Shown piece by piece: positions 44,101 to 54,087 of a stretch of DNA of 54,112 bases; position 1 is the first letter of the stretch, and every line of letters begins with the position of its first letter. The stretch comes from Reclinomonas americana ATCC 50394 (lineage: Eukaryota > Jakobida > Jakobea > Jakobida). A program made the translations under genes and the position numbers. The notes under the pieces were generated by a model. It made no database searches, was not told where the DNA came from, and saw only the letters and a program-made list of their open reading frames with translations. The stretch spans positions 1 through 54,112 of the forward strand of contig PS015076.1 in the NCBI GenBank assembly GCA_048213135.1. The letters run 5' to 3'.

Positions 44101-44425
44101 CACTCACTCACTCACTCACTCACTCATCTCTCTCTCTCTCTCAGTCACTCACACTCAATCACTCACTCACTCACTCACACACACACTCACACACTCACTC
44201 ACTCACTCACTCTCACACACACTCACTCTCTCCCTCTCCACTCGCTCTCTCTCTCTTCTCTCTTCCTCACTCTTTCTCTCTCTCACTCACTCTCCCACTC
44301 CCTCCCTCTCTCTCTCGCGGCCTTCTCTTCTCCTCTCACTCACCGCGCTTTCCATAGACAACAGCATGCTCGCCGAACAAGAGGATCTTCCCAGGCGCAG
44401 ACACACTCGCGATGAACTCAGTCAT
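41105..44425 (-). CDS. MVK: Mevalonate kinase
   Basis: GHMP kinase that phosphorylates mevalonate in isoprenoid synthesis; its presence implies the cytosolic mevalonate pathway. The start at 44425 gives [19 protein letters not shown], the classic N-terminal motif. Further exons follow at about 43925-43750 ([16 protein letters not shown]), about 43650-43540, 42660-42480 ([20 protein letters not shown], the GHMP ATP-binding motif), 42418-42304 ([21 protein letters not shown]) and 41737-41105 ([28 protein letters not shown], then [14 protein letters not shown], motif 3). A Ser/Pro-rich extension after [11 protein letters not shown] runs into the gap, so the stop is not seen. Introns hold CT/CA microsatellites and a 205-bp duplication. 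It is divergent from the WD40 gene at 44744. Confidence 0.95.
41738..42303. other. Assembly gap (566 N) inside MVK coding sequence
   Basis: Minus-strand bases on either side (AACACGG and TGGCGAC) join directly to read DNTVATYGG with no residue missing compared with the family, so the N-run is spurious or an intron exactly flush with it. Confidence 0.85.
42995..43400. repeat. Imperfect tandem duplication, about 205 bp unit, in MVK intron
   Basis: GTTTCACTGCA recurs at about 43000, 43200 and 43363. GGCATCTCTCTCTCCCGCGTT and ATATCTGCGCGGAGAACGAC each occur twice about 210 bp apart. A third, partial copy follows. Confidence 0.8.
43978..44340. repeat. CT/CACT microsatellite block in MVK intron 1
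   Basis: Long (CT)n, (CACT)n and CA tracts fill the intron between the first two MVK exons. Confidence 0.9.
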
Positions 44426-44743
44426 TTGTATGCGAAAAAAAACACTCACAAGTAGTAAAAAAATTGCGAAAAATTCTCACGCGACGTTCCTCTTACTACG
44501 GGTTTCTGCACAGCAGCTGTGTGTACAAGAGTGTGCTTACAAAGTACATAAGCACGACGATCAATTGTGAAACAGAGCACAGGTGGAAACAAGCTTGCAT
44601 GTTGCGAAGTCGATTGATATCGATCGCGATATCGTAAATGGCCATGGCTTGCACCATGAGTGCGCTCTCACAGCTTGCAGTCTCCACCAAGGAACGACGT
44701 CCCGACAAGACAAGGCAACAGGACGCACTTGTCTTAAGCTTTC
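44426..44743. promoter_or_regulatory. Divergent intergenic region MVK / WD40
   Basis: 318 bp between opposite start codons, with A/T-rich sequence at 44455-44480. It must hold both promoters. No known motif is identified. Confidence 0.35.
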
Positions 44744-45799
44744 ATGCAACGATTCCGCGGTCACACCGACCGGATTGTATCGCTGGCTGTGACCCGCGAC
44801 GAGCAGTTCATTGTCACAGGCAGCCACGACGCGACTGTGCGTGTGTGGTTGCTGGCAAGTGGCGAGCAACTGCACTGCTTGTGTGGTCACACGGATCGCG
44901 TGCAGGCAGTGGCACTGACACCGAGTGATCGGCATGTGGTGTCGGGCAGTGCGGATGCCACGGTGCGAGTGTGGTCGCTGAAGAGTGGGACGGAGGTGCG
45001 TCGACTGGAGGGCCACACTGGCGTTGTGAGTGGTGTGGCGGTGACCACTGATGGCACGTGCGCGGTGTCGAGCAGTGACGACTGCACGGTGCGAGTGTGG
45101 GCGCTGAAGAGTGGCAAGGAGGTGCGTCGGTTTGCGGGTCACACGGCTGCTGTGACGTGTGTGGCGGTGTGCCCCGACGGGCAGCACGTGGTCACGGGGA
45201 GTGAGGACAAGACGGTGCGCGTGTGGTCACTGGCGAGTGGCGAGGAGATGCGGCTGTTGACTGGCTGTCAAGGCACCGTGCGCTCAGTGGCGGTGTCGCC
45301 CGACGGGCAATTCGTGGTCTCTGGCGATATCTACCAGGTGGTGCGCATGTGGTCGCTGGCCACCGGGCAGCAGCTGCACTGCATGAGCGAGCATCTGGCG
45401 ATGGTGTGCTCGGTGGCGGTGACCGCCGACAGCATGTTCATTGTGTCGTGCTCGTGGGACGGCACAGTGCAGGTGTGGTCGGCGGCCAGTGGACACCGAG
45501 TGCTGCGGCTGGTGAATGACAGAGGCGGAGTGCTCTCAGTGGCCACGACACGCACCGGTCGCTATATTGTCGCTGGCGTCGTCGTCGACAGTTGCGTGCG
45601 CCTGTGGCCGACGCACTACGGTCTCGCGTGCGAAGAACTGCAGTGCGCCGAGGCCGCCCTGGAGGCGGTGCACGAACTCCAGCAACGCCAGCGTGCCGCC
45701 AAGCACCCGCGATGCCTGGTGGAGATTGCACTGCGCTGCTTCATTGTCGAGGACGCGCAGGTTATCGCCCATCGATATGCCAGTGTGCCGATGTTCTGA
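44744..45799 (+). CDS. WD40 propeller protein, family member A, intronless
   Basis: 351 residues in one exon. Seven WD40 repeats make one full propeller (from FRGHTDRIVSLAVTRDEQFI to VVDSCVRLW), mostly of the near-identical VRVWSLKSG-EVRRLEGHT kind, followed by a roughly 65-residue tail with helix LEAVHELQQRQRAAKH and the family signature LVEIALRCFIVEDAQ. Probably a protein-interaction scaffold; the partner is unknown. The three other members close by are on the opposite strand. The lack of introns contrasts with most of the window and suggests recent copying or retroposition, though no poly-A remnant is seen. Confidence 0.92.
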   Translation: MQRFRGHTDRIVSLAVTRDEQFIVTGSHDATVRVWLLASGEQLHCLCGHTDRVQAVALTPSDRHVVSGSADATVRVWSLKSGTEVRRLEGHTGVVSGVAVTTDGTCAVSSSDDCTVRVWALKSGKEVRRFAGHTAAVTCVAVCPDGQHVVTGSEDKTVRVWSLASGEEMRLLTGCQGTVRSVAVSPDGQFVVSGDIYQVVRMWSLATGQQLHCMSEHLAMVCSVAVTADSMFIVSCSWDGTVQVWSAASGHRVLRLVNDRGGVLSVATTRTGRYIVAGVVVDSCVRLWPTHYGLACEELQCAEAALEAVHELQQRQRAAKHPRCLVEIALRCFIVEDAQVIAHRYASVPMF

Positions 45800-46257
45800 C
45801 CACAACACGAGCATTCGCGGTGGTTTCTCTTGCAGAAACGCTAGCGTTTGGCATGGACTTCAGCGCGCTGCAGCTGTGTTGCTGTTTGGACAACAACAGC
45901 TCATTCAGATCATTCATAAAGCAACAGCTGTCTTGATGACCAAGTCCAACCATATCCAAAACATCAACACAAACACCAGTCTTGAGGGCAGCAGCAGGTT
46001 TCTTTGGTGTGTGTTTTGCTCTCATGTGAACAAGTCGCGATCGAGAACTGCAATCTTGAAGTTTGTACATGTTGTTGTTGCATTCGCGACGTCGCAAGGC
46101 ACACAAGTTCATGGTTCATCTGCACGGCATGCACCTGCTGCCCCACTGACACCCTTGAATGGGCTTTCATGCATGCGACGTCCATTTCTCCGATGTCCTC
46201 TTCGTCTTCTCCCCTTCGTTCCACCTTCCCTTCTCCCTTTCCCTCCCCGCGCACCCC
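45800..46257. other. Intergenic region with dispersed repeat copy B
   Basis: Contains the roughly 80-bp repeat at 45924-46002 (inverted relative to 22009-22090). A pyrimidine-rich stretch precedes the SDR start codon. No gene seen. Confidence 0.5.
45924..46002 (-). repeat. Dispersed repeat, copy B
   Basis: Reverse complement reads KPAAALKTGVCVDVLDMVGL, matching copy A at 22009-22090 with one conservative change (I to V) caused by two base changes. Confidence 0.8.
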
Positions 46258-47249
46258 ATGGAATCCGAGTACCTTCGCTCTCTCTTCTCGCTCACTGGCA
46301 AACGCGCGGTGGTGACGGGCGGTGGCAAGGGCGTGGGCGCCATGATCGCCCGCGGACTTGCACACGCCGGCTGCGCGCGCGTCTACGTGTGCTCCCGCGA
46401 TGCAGCCTCGTGCGAGGCCTTTGCCAAGGAAATCAACGCCGAGAAAGGGTGCGTCTCACAGAAAGAAAGAGAATGCAGACTCTCACTCACTCACACTCTG
46501 TCAATGTGCAGTGTGGCCAAGGACTGTGTGGTGGGCTTGGAGGCCAACCTGAGCGACGAGGCCGGCTGCAAGGCGTTTGTGAGCACACTGCGCAGCAAGT
46601 ACAACGAGACTGCATTGCACATTTTGGTCAACAACTCGGGGGCGAACTGGGGCTCCACCATTGAGGAGTACCCCGAGTCGGCGTGGGATAAGGTGATGGC
46701 GTTGAACGTGAAGGGAGTGTTCATGCTGACGCGACTGCTGCTGCCGCTGCTGGAGGAGGCGAGTCAGGAGAAGGACGCACAGGGGGCCACGGGATACGAG
46801 AGCGGCTGTTCACCGGCGCGCGTAATCAACATTGGCAGCGTGCAGGGCGAGGTGCCGCCGATGTTGGAGACGTATGCGTACAGTGCAAGCAAGGCCGCGG
46901 TGCATCACTTGACGAGAGTGCTGGCGTCGCAGCTGGCGCGTCGTCACGTGACGGTCAATGCGTTGGCACTTGGGCCGTTCGAGTCCAAGATGATGGCGGT
47001 GTGTCATCCTCGTTCGTTGCTCCGGCATCTCGCTCTCTCTGCTGTGCTCGTCTCATCATCGCTGGCGGCGCGCAGGCCACGTTGAAGCGATACAAGGACA
47101 CGATTGTGCAAAACATCCCTCTCGGTCGTATCGGATCGCCCGACGATGTCGCCGGTGTGTGCACCTACCTGTGCTCTCGCGCTGGCGAGTATGTCAGCGG
47201 TGCGATCATTCCTGTCGAGGGCGCCTACATGGTGCAAGCGAAGCTGTGA
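46258..47249 (+). CDS. Short-chain dehydrogenase/reductase (classical SDR)
   Basis: Exons 46258-46448, 46512-46998 and 47076-47249 give 283 residues, the usual classical SDR size. Motifs: cofactor loop VVTGGGKGVGAMIARG (TGxxxGxG), NNSGANWG (NNAG-type strand), catalytic Ser in INIGSVQGE, YSASK (catalytic Tyr and Lys), then NALALGPFESKM and a C-terminal RIGSPDDVAG...YVSGAIIPVEG. The Arg in VCSRDAASC after strand 2 favours NADP(H). The substrate cannot be told from sequence; the fabG/3-oxoacyl reductase-like family is the nearest description. No targeting peptide is obvious. It is convergent with the acetyltransferase, with 89 bp between stops. Confidence 0.93.
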
Positions 47250-47338
47250 CGCGACCAAGTGTACACGAAACGCTCGTCCACTATGTACATTTCTTGCGAG
47301 ACACAGAGCGATCCAGTCAGTGCGTGTGGTGGCGCCGA

Positions 47339-47907
47339 CTACGCCTCCACATCGCCACGAGTGAGCAAGTCCCCGAACTCGGGGTGCGACGGCATGAACT
47401 GGTGGTGCGCACAAAGACAAGAGAATGGTCAGTCAGTCAAGATTCCACTCTGGCGGCGGCACCATGACTGACCTTGTCGCGAATGTACGTGCTGTGCCAG
47501 CCACACACCACGCAACAGCGCGCATTGTTAATCACGCAGCAGAGGGGAAGGGGGGCGGTGAGACTCACCAGGTGACGACGATCTTCTGCCATCCGGCCGC
47601 CTGGAAGTATCGCACTCCAGCCTAACAAACACAGTCATCCAACAGAATCTCTCTCTCTCCCTTCTTCCCCTCTTCAACCTGCAGCTTACCTCGACAAGGA
47701 AGTCGGCCAGGCCCTGCCCACGAAACTCCGAATCGACCTCCACGTGTGACAGCTCGACAAACTTCTCCTGCCCGGCGCGATCGTGCGAGACGAACTGCAG
47801 GTGGCCGATCACACGCCCGCCCTCCCCAGCCACGCGCACAAGCATGCGTTCCGCGTGCGACACGGGGATTGGTTGCTCACCTGATACGTGAGATCGATGA
47901 GCATGAG

Positions 47908-47949
<42 letters not shown>

Positions 47950-48033
47950 GCTCGCACACACACCAAGGCGCAGCTCCAGGCTCTGTGCGTTCGAGCTCTC
48001 TTGCACCCAGCAGCGGTCGAGAATGCCACTCAT
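47339..48033 (-). CDS. YjdJ/NATD1-type GNAT acetyltransferase
   Basis: Small N-acetyltransferase-fold protein. Exons: 48033 to about 47963 (MSGILDRCWVQESSNAQSLE), about 47880-47692 (VIGHLQFVS, then VELSHVEVDSEFRGQGLADF), about 47625-47573 (AGVRYFQAAGWQKIVVTC), a short exon about 47498-47480 (TYIRDK), and the last, about 47398-47339 (FMPSHPEFGDLLTRGDVEA). The acetyl-CoA loop is FRGQGLADFLVE. The CTYIRDKFMPSHPEF ending matches the CPYV..Y...HPE pattern of the YjdJ/NATD1 family, which supports the splicing chosen here. The acceptor substrate is unknown. Confidence 0.85.
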
Positions 48034-48188
48034 CGTGTCTATTGCTCACAGGTGGCGCGGAAAGTGAAGGGTGGTGGTGTCGATCGATGAAATGACTTTG
48101 GTTCACTACACTTTGTCTCGTTTCTCCGGCCGTGTAAGACATGAAGTTTAATCTGCAGCAAGAGCAATCTTTATGCGCAACAGCGGAA

Positions 48189-49271
48189 TCACAGACAGTG
48201 GGCGCTAGAGCAGCATCGGAACAGCACCGCCCCCGCATCCTCGACGATGAAGCAGCGGAGCACCATCTCTGGCAGGCAGCGTGGATCATCCTCTGCCTCT
48301 TCCACCTGTGGCAGCATCTCCTGAACAGCCTGCATGGCCTGCCGTGCACAGTCGACATCAATGTGCGCGAGGCCACACACCGTCGACCACACGCGCACAG
48401 TTCCATTGTCTTCACAGCTGACAATGTGCTGTCCATTGGGAGTGATGGCGAGGGAGTTCACGCCCCCGTTGTGCCCCTCCAACCTTTGCACCTCCTCTCC
48501 ACTGACCACCGACCATATTCGCACTGTCGCATCGTCGCCACCACTCACCACATGCCGACCGTCGGGAGTGGAGGTGACAGACCACACTCCAACAGTGTGT
48601 CCCACCAGTTGTCGCACCTCCTCTCCACTCGCCAGTGACCACATGCGAATGGTTTCGGTGAAGCCACTGCTCACAATGTGCAGACCATCACGAGTGACGG
48701 CGACTGACCACAACATTCTTCCGTTTCCCTCGAGCCGTCGCACTTCCTCGCCTGTTGCAAGCGACCACACTCGCACGGTCTTGTCGTCGCTGCCACTCAC
48801 AACGTGCCGACCATCGGGAGTGACAGCCACCGATGCCACGGATTGAGCGTGTCCCTCCAACCGTCGCAGTTCTTCGCCACTCGCTAACGACCACACTCGT
48901 ACTGTCTTGTCATCGCCACAACTCACGATATACTGACCATCGGGGGTGACGGCGACAGACCTCACTTCTCCAGTATGTCCCTCCAACTGCCGCACTTCTT
49001 CTCCACTTGCCAGCGACCACACCCGCACTGTTTCGTCGTCACTCCCACTCACAACGTGCTCGCCGTCGGGAGTGACGGCCACGGTGCTCACCCCACGCGT
49101 GTGTCCATCCAACAATCGCACCTCTTTGCCACTCGCCAGTGACCACACGCGCACTGTGTTATCCTCATGGCCACTCACAATGTGCTGGCCGTCTGGTGAA
49201 ATGGCGACGGAGTACACTTCCCCAGGTGTTTGGATGCACAGACTGGAGAAGAGTGGCGCAGTGGAGGCCAT
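48189..49271 (-). CDS. WD40 propeller protein, family member B
   Basis: Single exon. The start at 49271 (MASTAPLFSSLCIQTPGEV) is preferred over an upstream ATG at 49376 because members C and D have equally short leaders. Seven highly regular repeats (VAVTPDGEHVVSGSDDETV, VRVWSLASGEEVRQLEGHT) are followed by CGLAHIDVDCARQAMQAVQE, then CLPEMVLRCFIVEDAGAVLF, the family tail. Blades are far more alike than in ordinary WD40 proteins, implying recent internal duplication or conversion. Function unknown. Confidence 0.92.
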   Translation of the reverse strand: MASTAPLFSSLCIQTPGEVYSVAISPDGQHIVSGHEDNTVRVWSLASGKEVRLLDGHTRGVSTVAVTPDGEHVVSGSDDETVRVWSLASGEEVRQLEGHTGEVRSVAVTPDGQYIVSCGDDKTVRVWSLASGEELRRLEGHAQSVASVAVTPDGRHVVSGSDDKTVRVWSLATGEEVRRLEGNGRMLWSVAVTRDGLHIVSSGFTETIRMWSLASGEEVRQLVGHTVGVWSVTSTPDGRHVVSGGDDATVRIWSVVSGEEVQRLEGHNGGVNSLAITPNGQHIVSCEDNGTVRVWSTVCGLAHIDVDCARQAMQAVQEMLPQVEEAEDDPRCLPEMVLRCFIVEDAGAVLFRCCSSAHCL

Positions 49272-49621
49272 GCTGGGTGGAAGAAGGTGAGGGCGAGAGA
49301 GAAACGAAGAGGATGCGTGGTGCGCGCTTGCGAAGTGTCTGTGTGTGCGTGTGTGATTGGGACGAAGGGACGTCATCAGAAGTCTCCTCTCCTGGCTGCC
49401 ATTCTCGTCTGTGCTATCGCCGCTGCACCTTCTTTCGAGCAGATTCTCCTTTACCCACTGGCTTGCATTTCACAGGAACGCTGTCCACCTTCAAAGTCAA
49501 ATGTCGGTAGTCACGATATCGAAGTGACGACACTTCACTCTCCCCAAGCAACAATGTACTGCACGCACACACAACAAAAGAACTCTAGCACACTGACTCC
49601 AACAGCATCCCCACTCAAACA
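49272..49621. other. Intergenic region between WD40 genes B and C
   Basis: No coding motif or RNA gene recognised. It includes the presumed promoter of member B. Confidence 0.5.
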
Positions 49622-50695
49622 TTAAAGATGCAGGGCAGGATCAACACTGCACCGGAACAGCACCGCCTCTGCATCCTCGACGACGAAGCAGCGCAGCACC
49701 ATCTCCGGCAAGCAGCGTTCCTCTTTCACTTCCTGCATCTCCTGAACCGCCAACATGGCCAGGCGTGCTTGATCAAGTTCAATGCGAGCAAGGCCGCACG
49801 GCGTGGACCACACGCGCACTGTCTCATCAACGCTCCCACTTACGATGTGTTGGCCATCGAAGGTGATGGCGACGGAGCGCACCCATCCATTGTGCCCATC
49901 CAGTCGCCGCACTTCCTCTCCGCTCGTCAATGACCACACCCGCACTGACTCGTCATAACTCCCGCTCACCACATGCTGGCCATCGCGAGTGACGGCGACG
50001 GAGCGCACGTACGAGAGACAAGTGTGTCCCTTTAGCTGTCGGACTTCTTCGCCACTGGACATAGACAACACTCGCACATTTTCGCCAACACCTCCGCTCA
50101 CAATGTGCTGACTATCGGGAGCGACAGCCAGAGACCACACAGCACCAGTGCATCCGGTGAAGAGTCGCACCAGCTCTCCACTCGCCACAGACCACAGTCG
50201 CACAGTCTTATCCTCACTGCCGCTCACAACAAACTGACCGTCGGGAGTGCCGGCAACAGACGTCACCGTGTCGGTGTGTCCCTCCAGCAGTCGCTCTTCT
50301 TCTCCACTCGCCATTGACCATATTCGCACGGTGGTATCACCAAAGCTACCACCGCTCACAATGTGCTGGCCATCGCAAGTGACTGCCACGCATCGCACGT
50401 AGCTAGTGTGTCCCTCCAGTTGTCGCACTTCTTCTCCACTCGCCAGGGACCACACCCGCACCGTCATGTCATGGCCACCACTCACCACGTGCTGACCGTC
50501 GGGAGTGACGGTGACGGAGAGCGCCTTTTCTGCATGTCCCTTCAATCGTCGCACCTCCTCTCCAGTCACCAGTGACCACACGCGCATAGTGCTGTCCTCA
50601 TTGCTGCTCACAGCATGCTGGCCGTCGGGAGTGACGGCGACAGCATACACCTTCCCAGGCGCCTTGATGCGCAGCCTGCAGAAGAAGAAAGGCAT
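49622..50695 (-). CDS. WD40 propeller protein, family member C
   Basis: Single exon of 357 residues starting MPFFFCRLRIKAPGKVYAVA. Seven repeats; two blades carry short loop insertions (GGSFGDTTVRIWSMASGEEE and KGHTCLSYVRSVAVTRDGQH). The tail is CGLARIELDQARLAMLAVQE, then CLPEMVLRCFVVEDAEAVLF, ending DPALHL as in member D. A TTCTTCTTCTGCAG string just after the ATG looks like a splice acceptor, so a different first exon cannot be excluded. Confidence 0.9.
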   Translation of the reverse strand: MPFFFCRLRIKAPGKVYAVAVTPDGQHAVSSNEDSTMRVWSLVTGEEVRRLKGHAEKALSVTVTPDGQHVVSGGHDMTVRVWSLASGEEVRQLEGHTSYVRCVAVTCDGQHIVSGGSFGDTTVRIWSMASGEEERLLEGHTDTVTSVAGTPDGQFVVSGSEDKTVRLWSVASGELVRLFTGCTGAVWSLAVAPDSQHIVSGGVGENVRVLSMSSGEEVRQLKGHTCLSYVRSVAVTRDGQHVVSGSYDESVRVWSLTSGEEVRRLDGHNGWVRSVAITFDGQHIVSGSVDETVRVWSTPCGLARIELDQARLAMLAVQEMQEVKEERCLPEMVLRCFVVEDAEAVLFRCSVDPALHL

Positions 50696-50981
50696 GAAGA
50701 GGGAGGCTATGAGAGATGGAGGATGGTGGAGGAAGAAACGAAGGGGATGGATGGTGTGCGCTGCGCGTTCTGCGAGGCGTGTGTGTGTGAGGAGGACGAA
50801 GGGACGTCAACAAAAGTTTCCTCGTCCTTGTCGTCTCTGCTGGAGTCGACACTGCTGACTTGGAAAGGTAATGACGTCCACCTTCAACACCAAACGTCAA
50901 CACGGAAGACGCTGCATCATGGCCATAGTACACTTCTGCTTCAAGAAAAACAAAGCGACAGAACATCTCTGGCACCAAACT
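50696..50981. other. Intergenic region between WD40 genes C and D
   Basis: No gene seen. Confidence 0.5.
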
Positions 50982-51899
50982 TCACAGATGCAGGGCGGGA
51001 TCAGCACGGCACCGGAACAGCACCGCCTCGGCGTCCTCGACAATGAAGCAGCGCAGCACCATCTCCGACAGGCAGCGCTCCTCTTTCGCCTCCTGCATCT
51101 CCTGAACTGCGTGCATGGCCAGGCGCGCTTGCTCCACGTCGATCAGCGCGAGCCCACACGGCGTCGACCACACGCACACCGTGGTATCCTCGCTCCCACT
51201 GACCACGTGCTGACCATTGGGAGTGACGGCGACAGACCACACGCAGTTGCAGTGCCCCTCCAACCTCTGCACCTCCGCACCACTCGCCATCGACCACACC
51301 CGCACCGTCGCATCATCGCCACCACTCACCGCATGTCGCCCATCAGGAGTGACCACAACAGATCGCACTCCCCCATCGTGACCCTCCATCCGCCACACCT
51401 CCTCACCACCTCCCAGCGACCACACCCGCACCGTGCCATCATTACTGCCACTGACAATGCGCTGACCGTCGGGCGTGACAACAATCGCCGTCACCCAACT
51501 ACTGTGCCCCAACATTCGTCGCACCTCCTTCCCACCTGCCAACAACCACACTCGCACCGTGTTATCCACACCGCCGGTCACCGCATGCCGCCCATCGGGT
51601 GAAAACGCGACCACTTGCACAGCGCCGTTATGTCCGCGCAACTGTAACCGTCGCACGCCCTTGTCACTTGCCGCCGACTTTTCCCGCACTGCCTTGGCGT
51701 TACTGTGCAGATCGTCGGCGACAACAACAATCGGCGGCAACAACTCATCTCCGCCGCCGCCGCCGACCTCATCTCCGCTTGCCACTGACCACACTTGTGT
51801 GGTGCGATACTCACCGCCGCTGACGATGCGCGCACCGTCAGCTGTCACGACGACTGTAAACACACGCTCTTGCGCTTGCAACACGCGACACACGAACAT
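50982..51899 (-). CDS. WD40 propeller protein, family member D
   Basis: Start chosen at 51899 (MFVCRVLQAQERVFTVVVTA) because the alternative ATG at 51959 would leave only 15 bp to the eIF2-gamma start codon. Six repeats are recognisable. Between the first and second lies an insertion of about 50 residues rich in Gly and charged residues (GGGGGDELLPPIVVVADDL). The tail CGLALIDVEQARLAMHAVQE, then CLSEMVLRCFIVEDAEAVLF, ending DPALHL, is nearly identical to member C, so C and D are the closest pair. Six blades plus the insertion may still close a seven-bladed propeller. Confidence 0.9.
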   Translation of the reverse strand: MFVCRVLQAQERVFTVVVTADGARIVSGGEYRTTQVWSVASGDEVGGGGGDELLPPIVVVADDLHSNAKAVREKSAASDKGVRRLQLRGHNGAVQVVAFSPDGRHAVTGGVDNTVRVWLLAGGKEVRRMLGHSSWVTAIVVTPDGQRIVSGSNDGTVRVWSLGGGEEVWRMEGHDGGVRSVVVTPDGRHAVSGGDDATVRVWSMASGAEVQRLEGHCNCVWSVAVTPNGQHVVSGSEDTTVCVWSTPCGLALIDVEQARLAMHAVQEMQEAKEERCLSEMVLRCFIVEDAEAVLFRCRADPALHL

Positions 51900-51973
51900 T
51901 GAAGAAGTCCAACAAGGACAGTTGCAGGCTCGCGCGGCCGAACCTCTGTCCACTTTCACATCACACTTTCATA
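51900..51973. promoter_or_regulatory. Very short divergent spacer WD40-D / eIF2-gamma
   Basis: 74 bp between opposite start codons. A shared core promoter is implied. No motif recognised. Confidence 0.35.
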
Positions 51974-54031
51974 ATGGAGCAAGGTGCGTTGCCTTCCTCA
52001 TGCACACGCTCCTCCACTGCGCACACGTGTGCATGCACCACTCTCTTGTCGCGCACAATCATTCCCTTTCATTTGTTGTCACAAAGGTGGACATTTCTGT
52101 GACCATGTCTCTCACTCTTTTCTTTCTCTTTGTTTGTGTGTGTGCGCAGACGTTGCACACCGTTTGCCGACTTTCGAGACTCGCGCGGAGATCGAGTGCG
52201 GACTCGCGCAGCAAAGTCTGGAGGGTCTCGATGTGAGCTCATTGAATCCGTTGTCGCCGCAAGTCATTTCGCGACAGGCAACTATCAACATTGGTGAGTG
52301 CCTGTGTGCACACATAGAGCATACGTGTGTGTGTGAGAGAGAGAGAGAGAGTGCAATTCTATCATGGGATTCATTTTCGGGTGCATTTTGTGTTGTACTT
52401 GTTGGGGCGTGTGCGAGACTCACAAATGGCCTTGTGTTTTTTGCTTTTCAGGCACGATTGGTCATGTGGCGCACGGCAAGTCGACTGTGGTGAAGAGCAT
52501 CTCGGGCGTGCAGACTGTGCGCTTCAAGAACGAGATTCGTCGTAACATTACCATCAAGCTCGGCTACGCCAACGCCAAGATCTATCAGTGCCCGACGTGC
52601 CCGGCGCCGCAGTGCTTCCAGGCCTACGGCTCATCGACCGCCGATCGCAAGGAGTGCCGTCACTGCAACACGCCGATGGCGCTCATGCGTCACGTCTCGT
52701 TTGTCGACTGCCCCGGTCACGATATTCTCATGGCCACCATGCTCAACGGTGCCGCGGTCATGGACGCTGCGCTGCTGCTGATTGCCGCCAATGAGCCATG
52801 TCCGCAGCCGCAGACGGCCGAGCATTTGGCCGCCGTCGACATTATGCAGCTGAAGCATTTGATCATTCTGCAGNNNNNNNNNNNNNNNNNNNNNNNNNNN
52901 NNNNNNNNNNNNNNNNNNNNNNNNNNNNNNNNNNNNNNNNNNNNNNNNNNNNNNNNAACAAGATTGATTTGGTGCGCGAGTCTGCCGCCAAGGAGGTACG
53001 TTGTTGCTCTCTCTCTCTTTCTCCTTTTGATGGCCTCGCACCTCCCCCGTTTCCTCATTTTGTCGCCGACCAGCAATTCCGCGCCATCCGTGCCTTCATC
53101 AACGGCACAAATGCCGAGGGCAGCCCCATCATCCCCATCAGTGCACAGCTCGGCTTCAACGTCGACGCACTGCTGGAGTACATGGTCCGCACGATTCCGG
53201 TGCCGCAGCGGAATTTCGTGACGCGGCCGCGCATGATTGTGATTCGTTCGTTCGACGTCAACAAGGCCGGCACAGAGGTGGCCGGACTGAAGGGCGGCGT
53301 CGCCGGTGGCAGTATCATTGAGGGCGTGTTGAGGGTTCGTCTCTCGGTCGAGGACAAGTCACCGTCTCTCTTATTAGTTGGATGATGTACTCATGTGTTG
53401 GTGTGGGCGGGCGAGCAGAAGGGACAAGACATCGAGGTCAGACCGGGCATTGTGTCGCGCATGGACGACGGCCGACAGAAGTGCACACCGATCCGAACAC
53501 GCATCACATCACTGTACGCCGAGGAGAACGAGTTGCAGTTTGCCGTACCCGGTGGTCTCATTGGTGTCGGCACCAAGATTGATCCCACGCTGACGCGCCA
53601 GGATCGACTTGTTGGGCAGGTGCGTTGCGAAGGGGAAGGGGGCAGAAGGGCAAGGGAGAGGGGGTAAAAGGGAAATGCGGGAGGGGCAGGGGGGAGATGG
53701 AGTGGAGAAAGGGAGGGAGAAGGAAAGATTGTCTGGCTGACAGATAGTAAGGGGGCAGACTCAGACGACCAAAAAAGAGTGGTGAGAGAGATAAGTGGAT
53801 TCAAACACACTTAGTGCGTGTGTGTGTGTGTGTGCGAGAGAGAGAGAGAGAGAAGAAGAAGAAGAAGAAGAAGACAGATTGTGTGTTTCTGAGCGAGAGA
53901 GAGGAAGGAAGGAAAGAGACTGGCTGACTAGCTGCCAGTGAGGGGCATGGAATGAGTCCGGACAGAATGTGTGTGTGATTGAGAGGGGCAGCGAAGAGGA
54001 ATGCGGCTCCAACTATTGAAGAGAACGTCTG

Positions 54032-54087
<56 letters not shown>

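Noticed and set aside
44078-44330. CACT/CT repeats considered as CRISPR or telomere-like array.
   Set aside because: Pure simple-sequence microsatellite without unique spacers; no cas-like genes; eukaryotic intron context.
44455-44590. A/T-rich segment with T-runs on the minus strand considered as a small nuclear RNA gene.
   Set aside because: No convincing Sm site plus conserved snRNA core or promoter element could be recognised by eye.
45430-45799. Overlapping opposite-strand frames inside the WD40 genes.
   Set aside because: They are periodic shadows of the repeated blades and carry no independent motifs.
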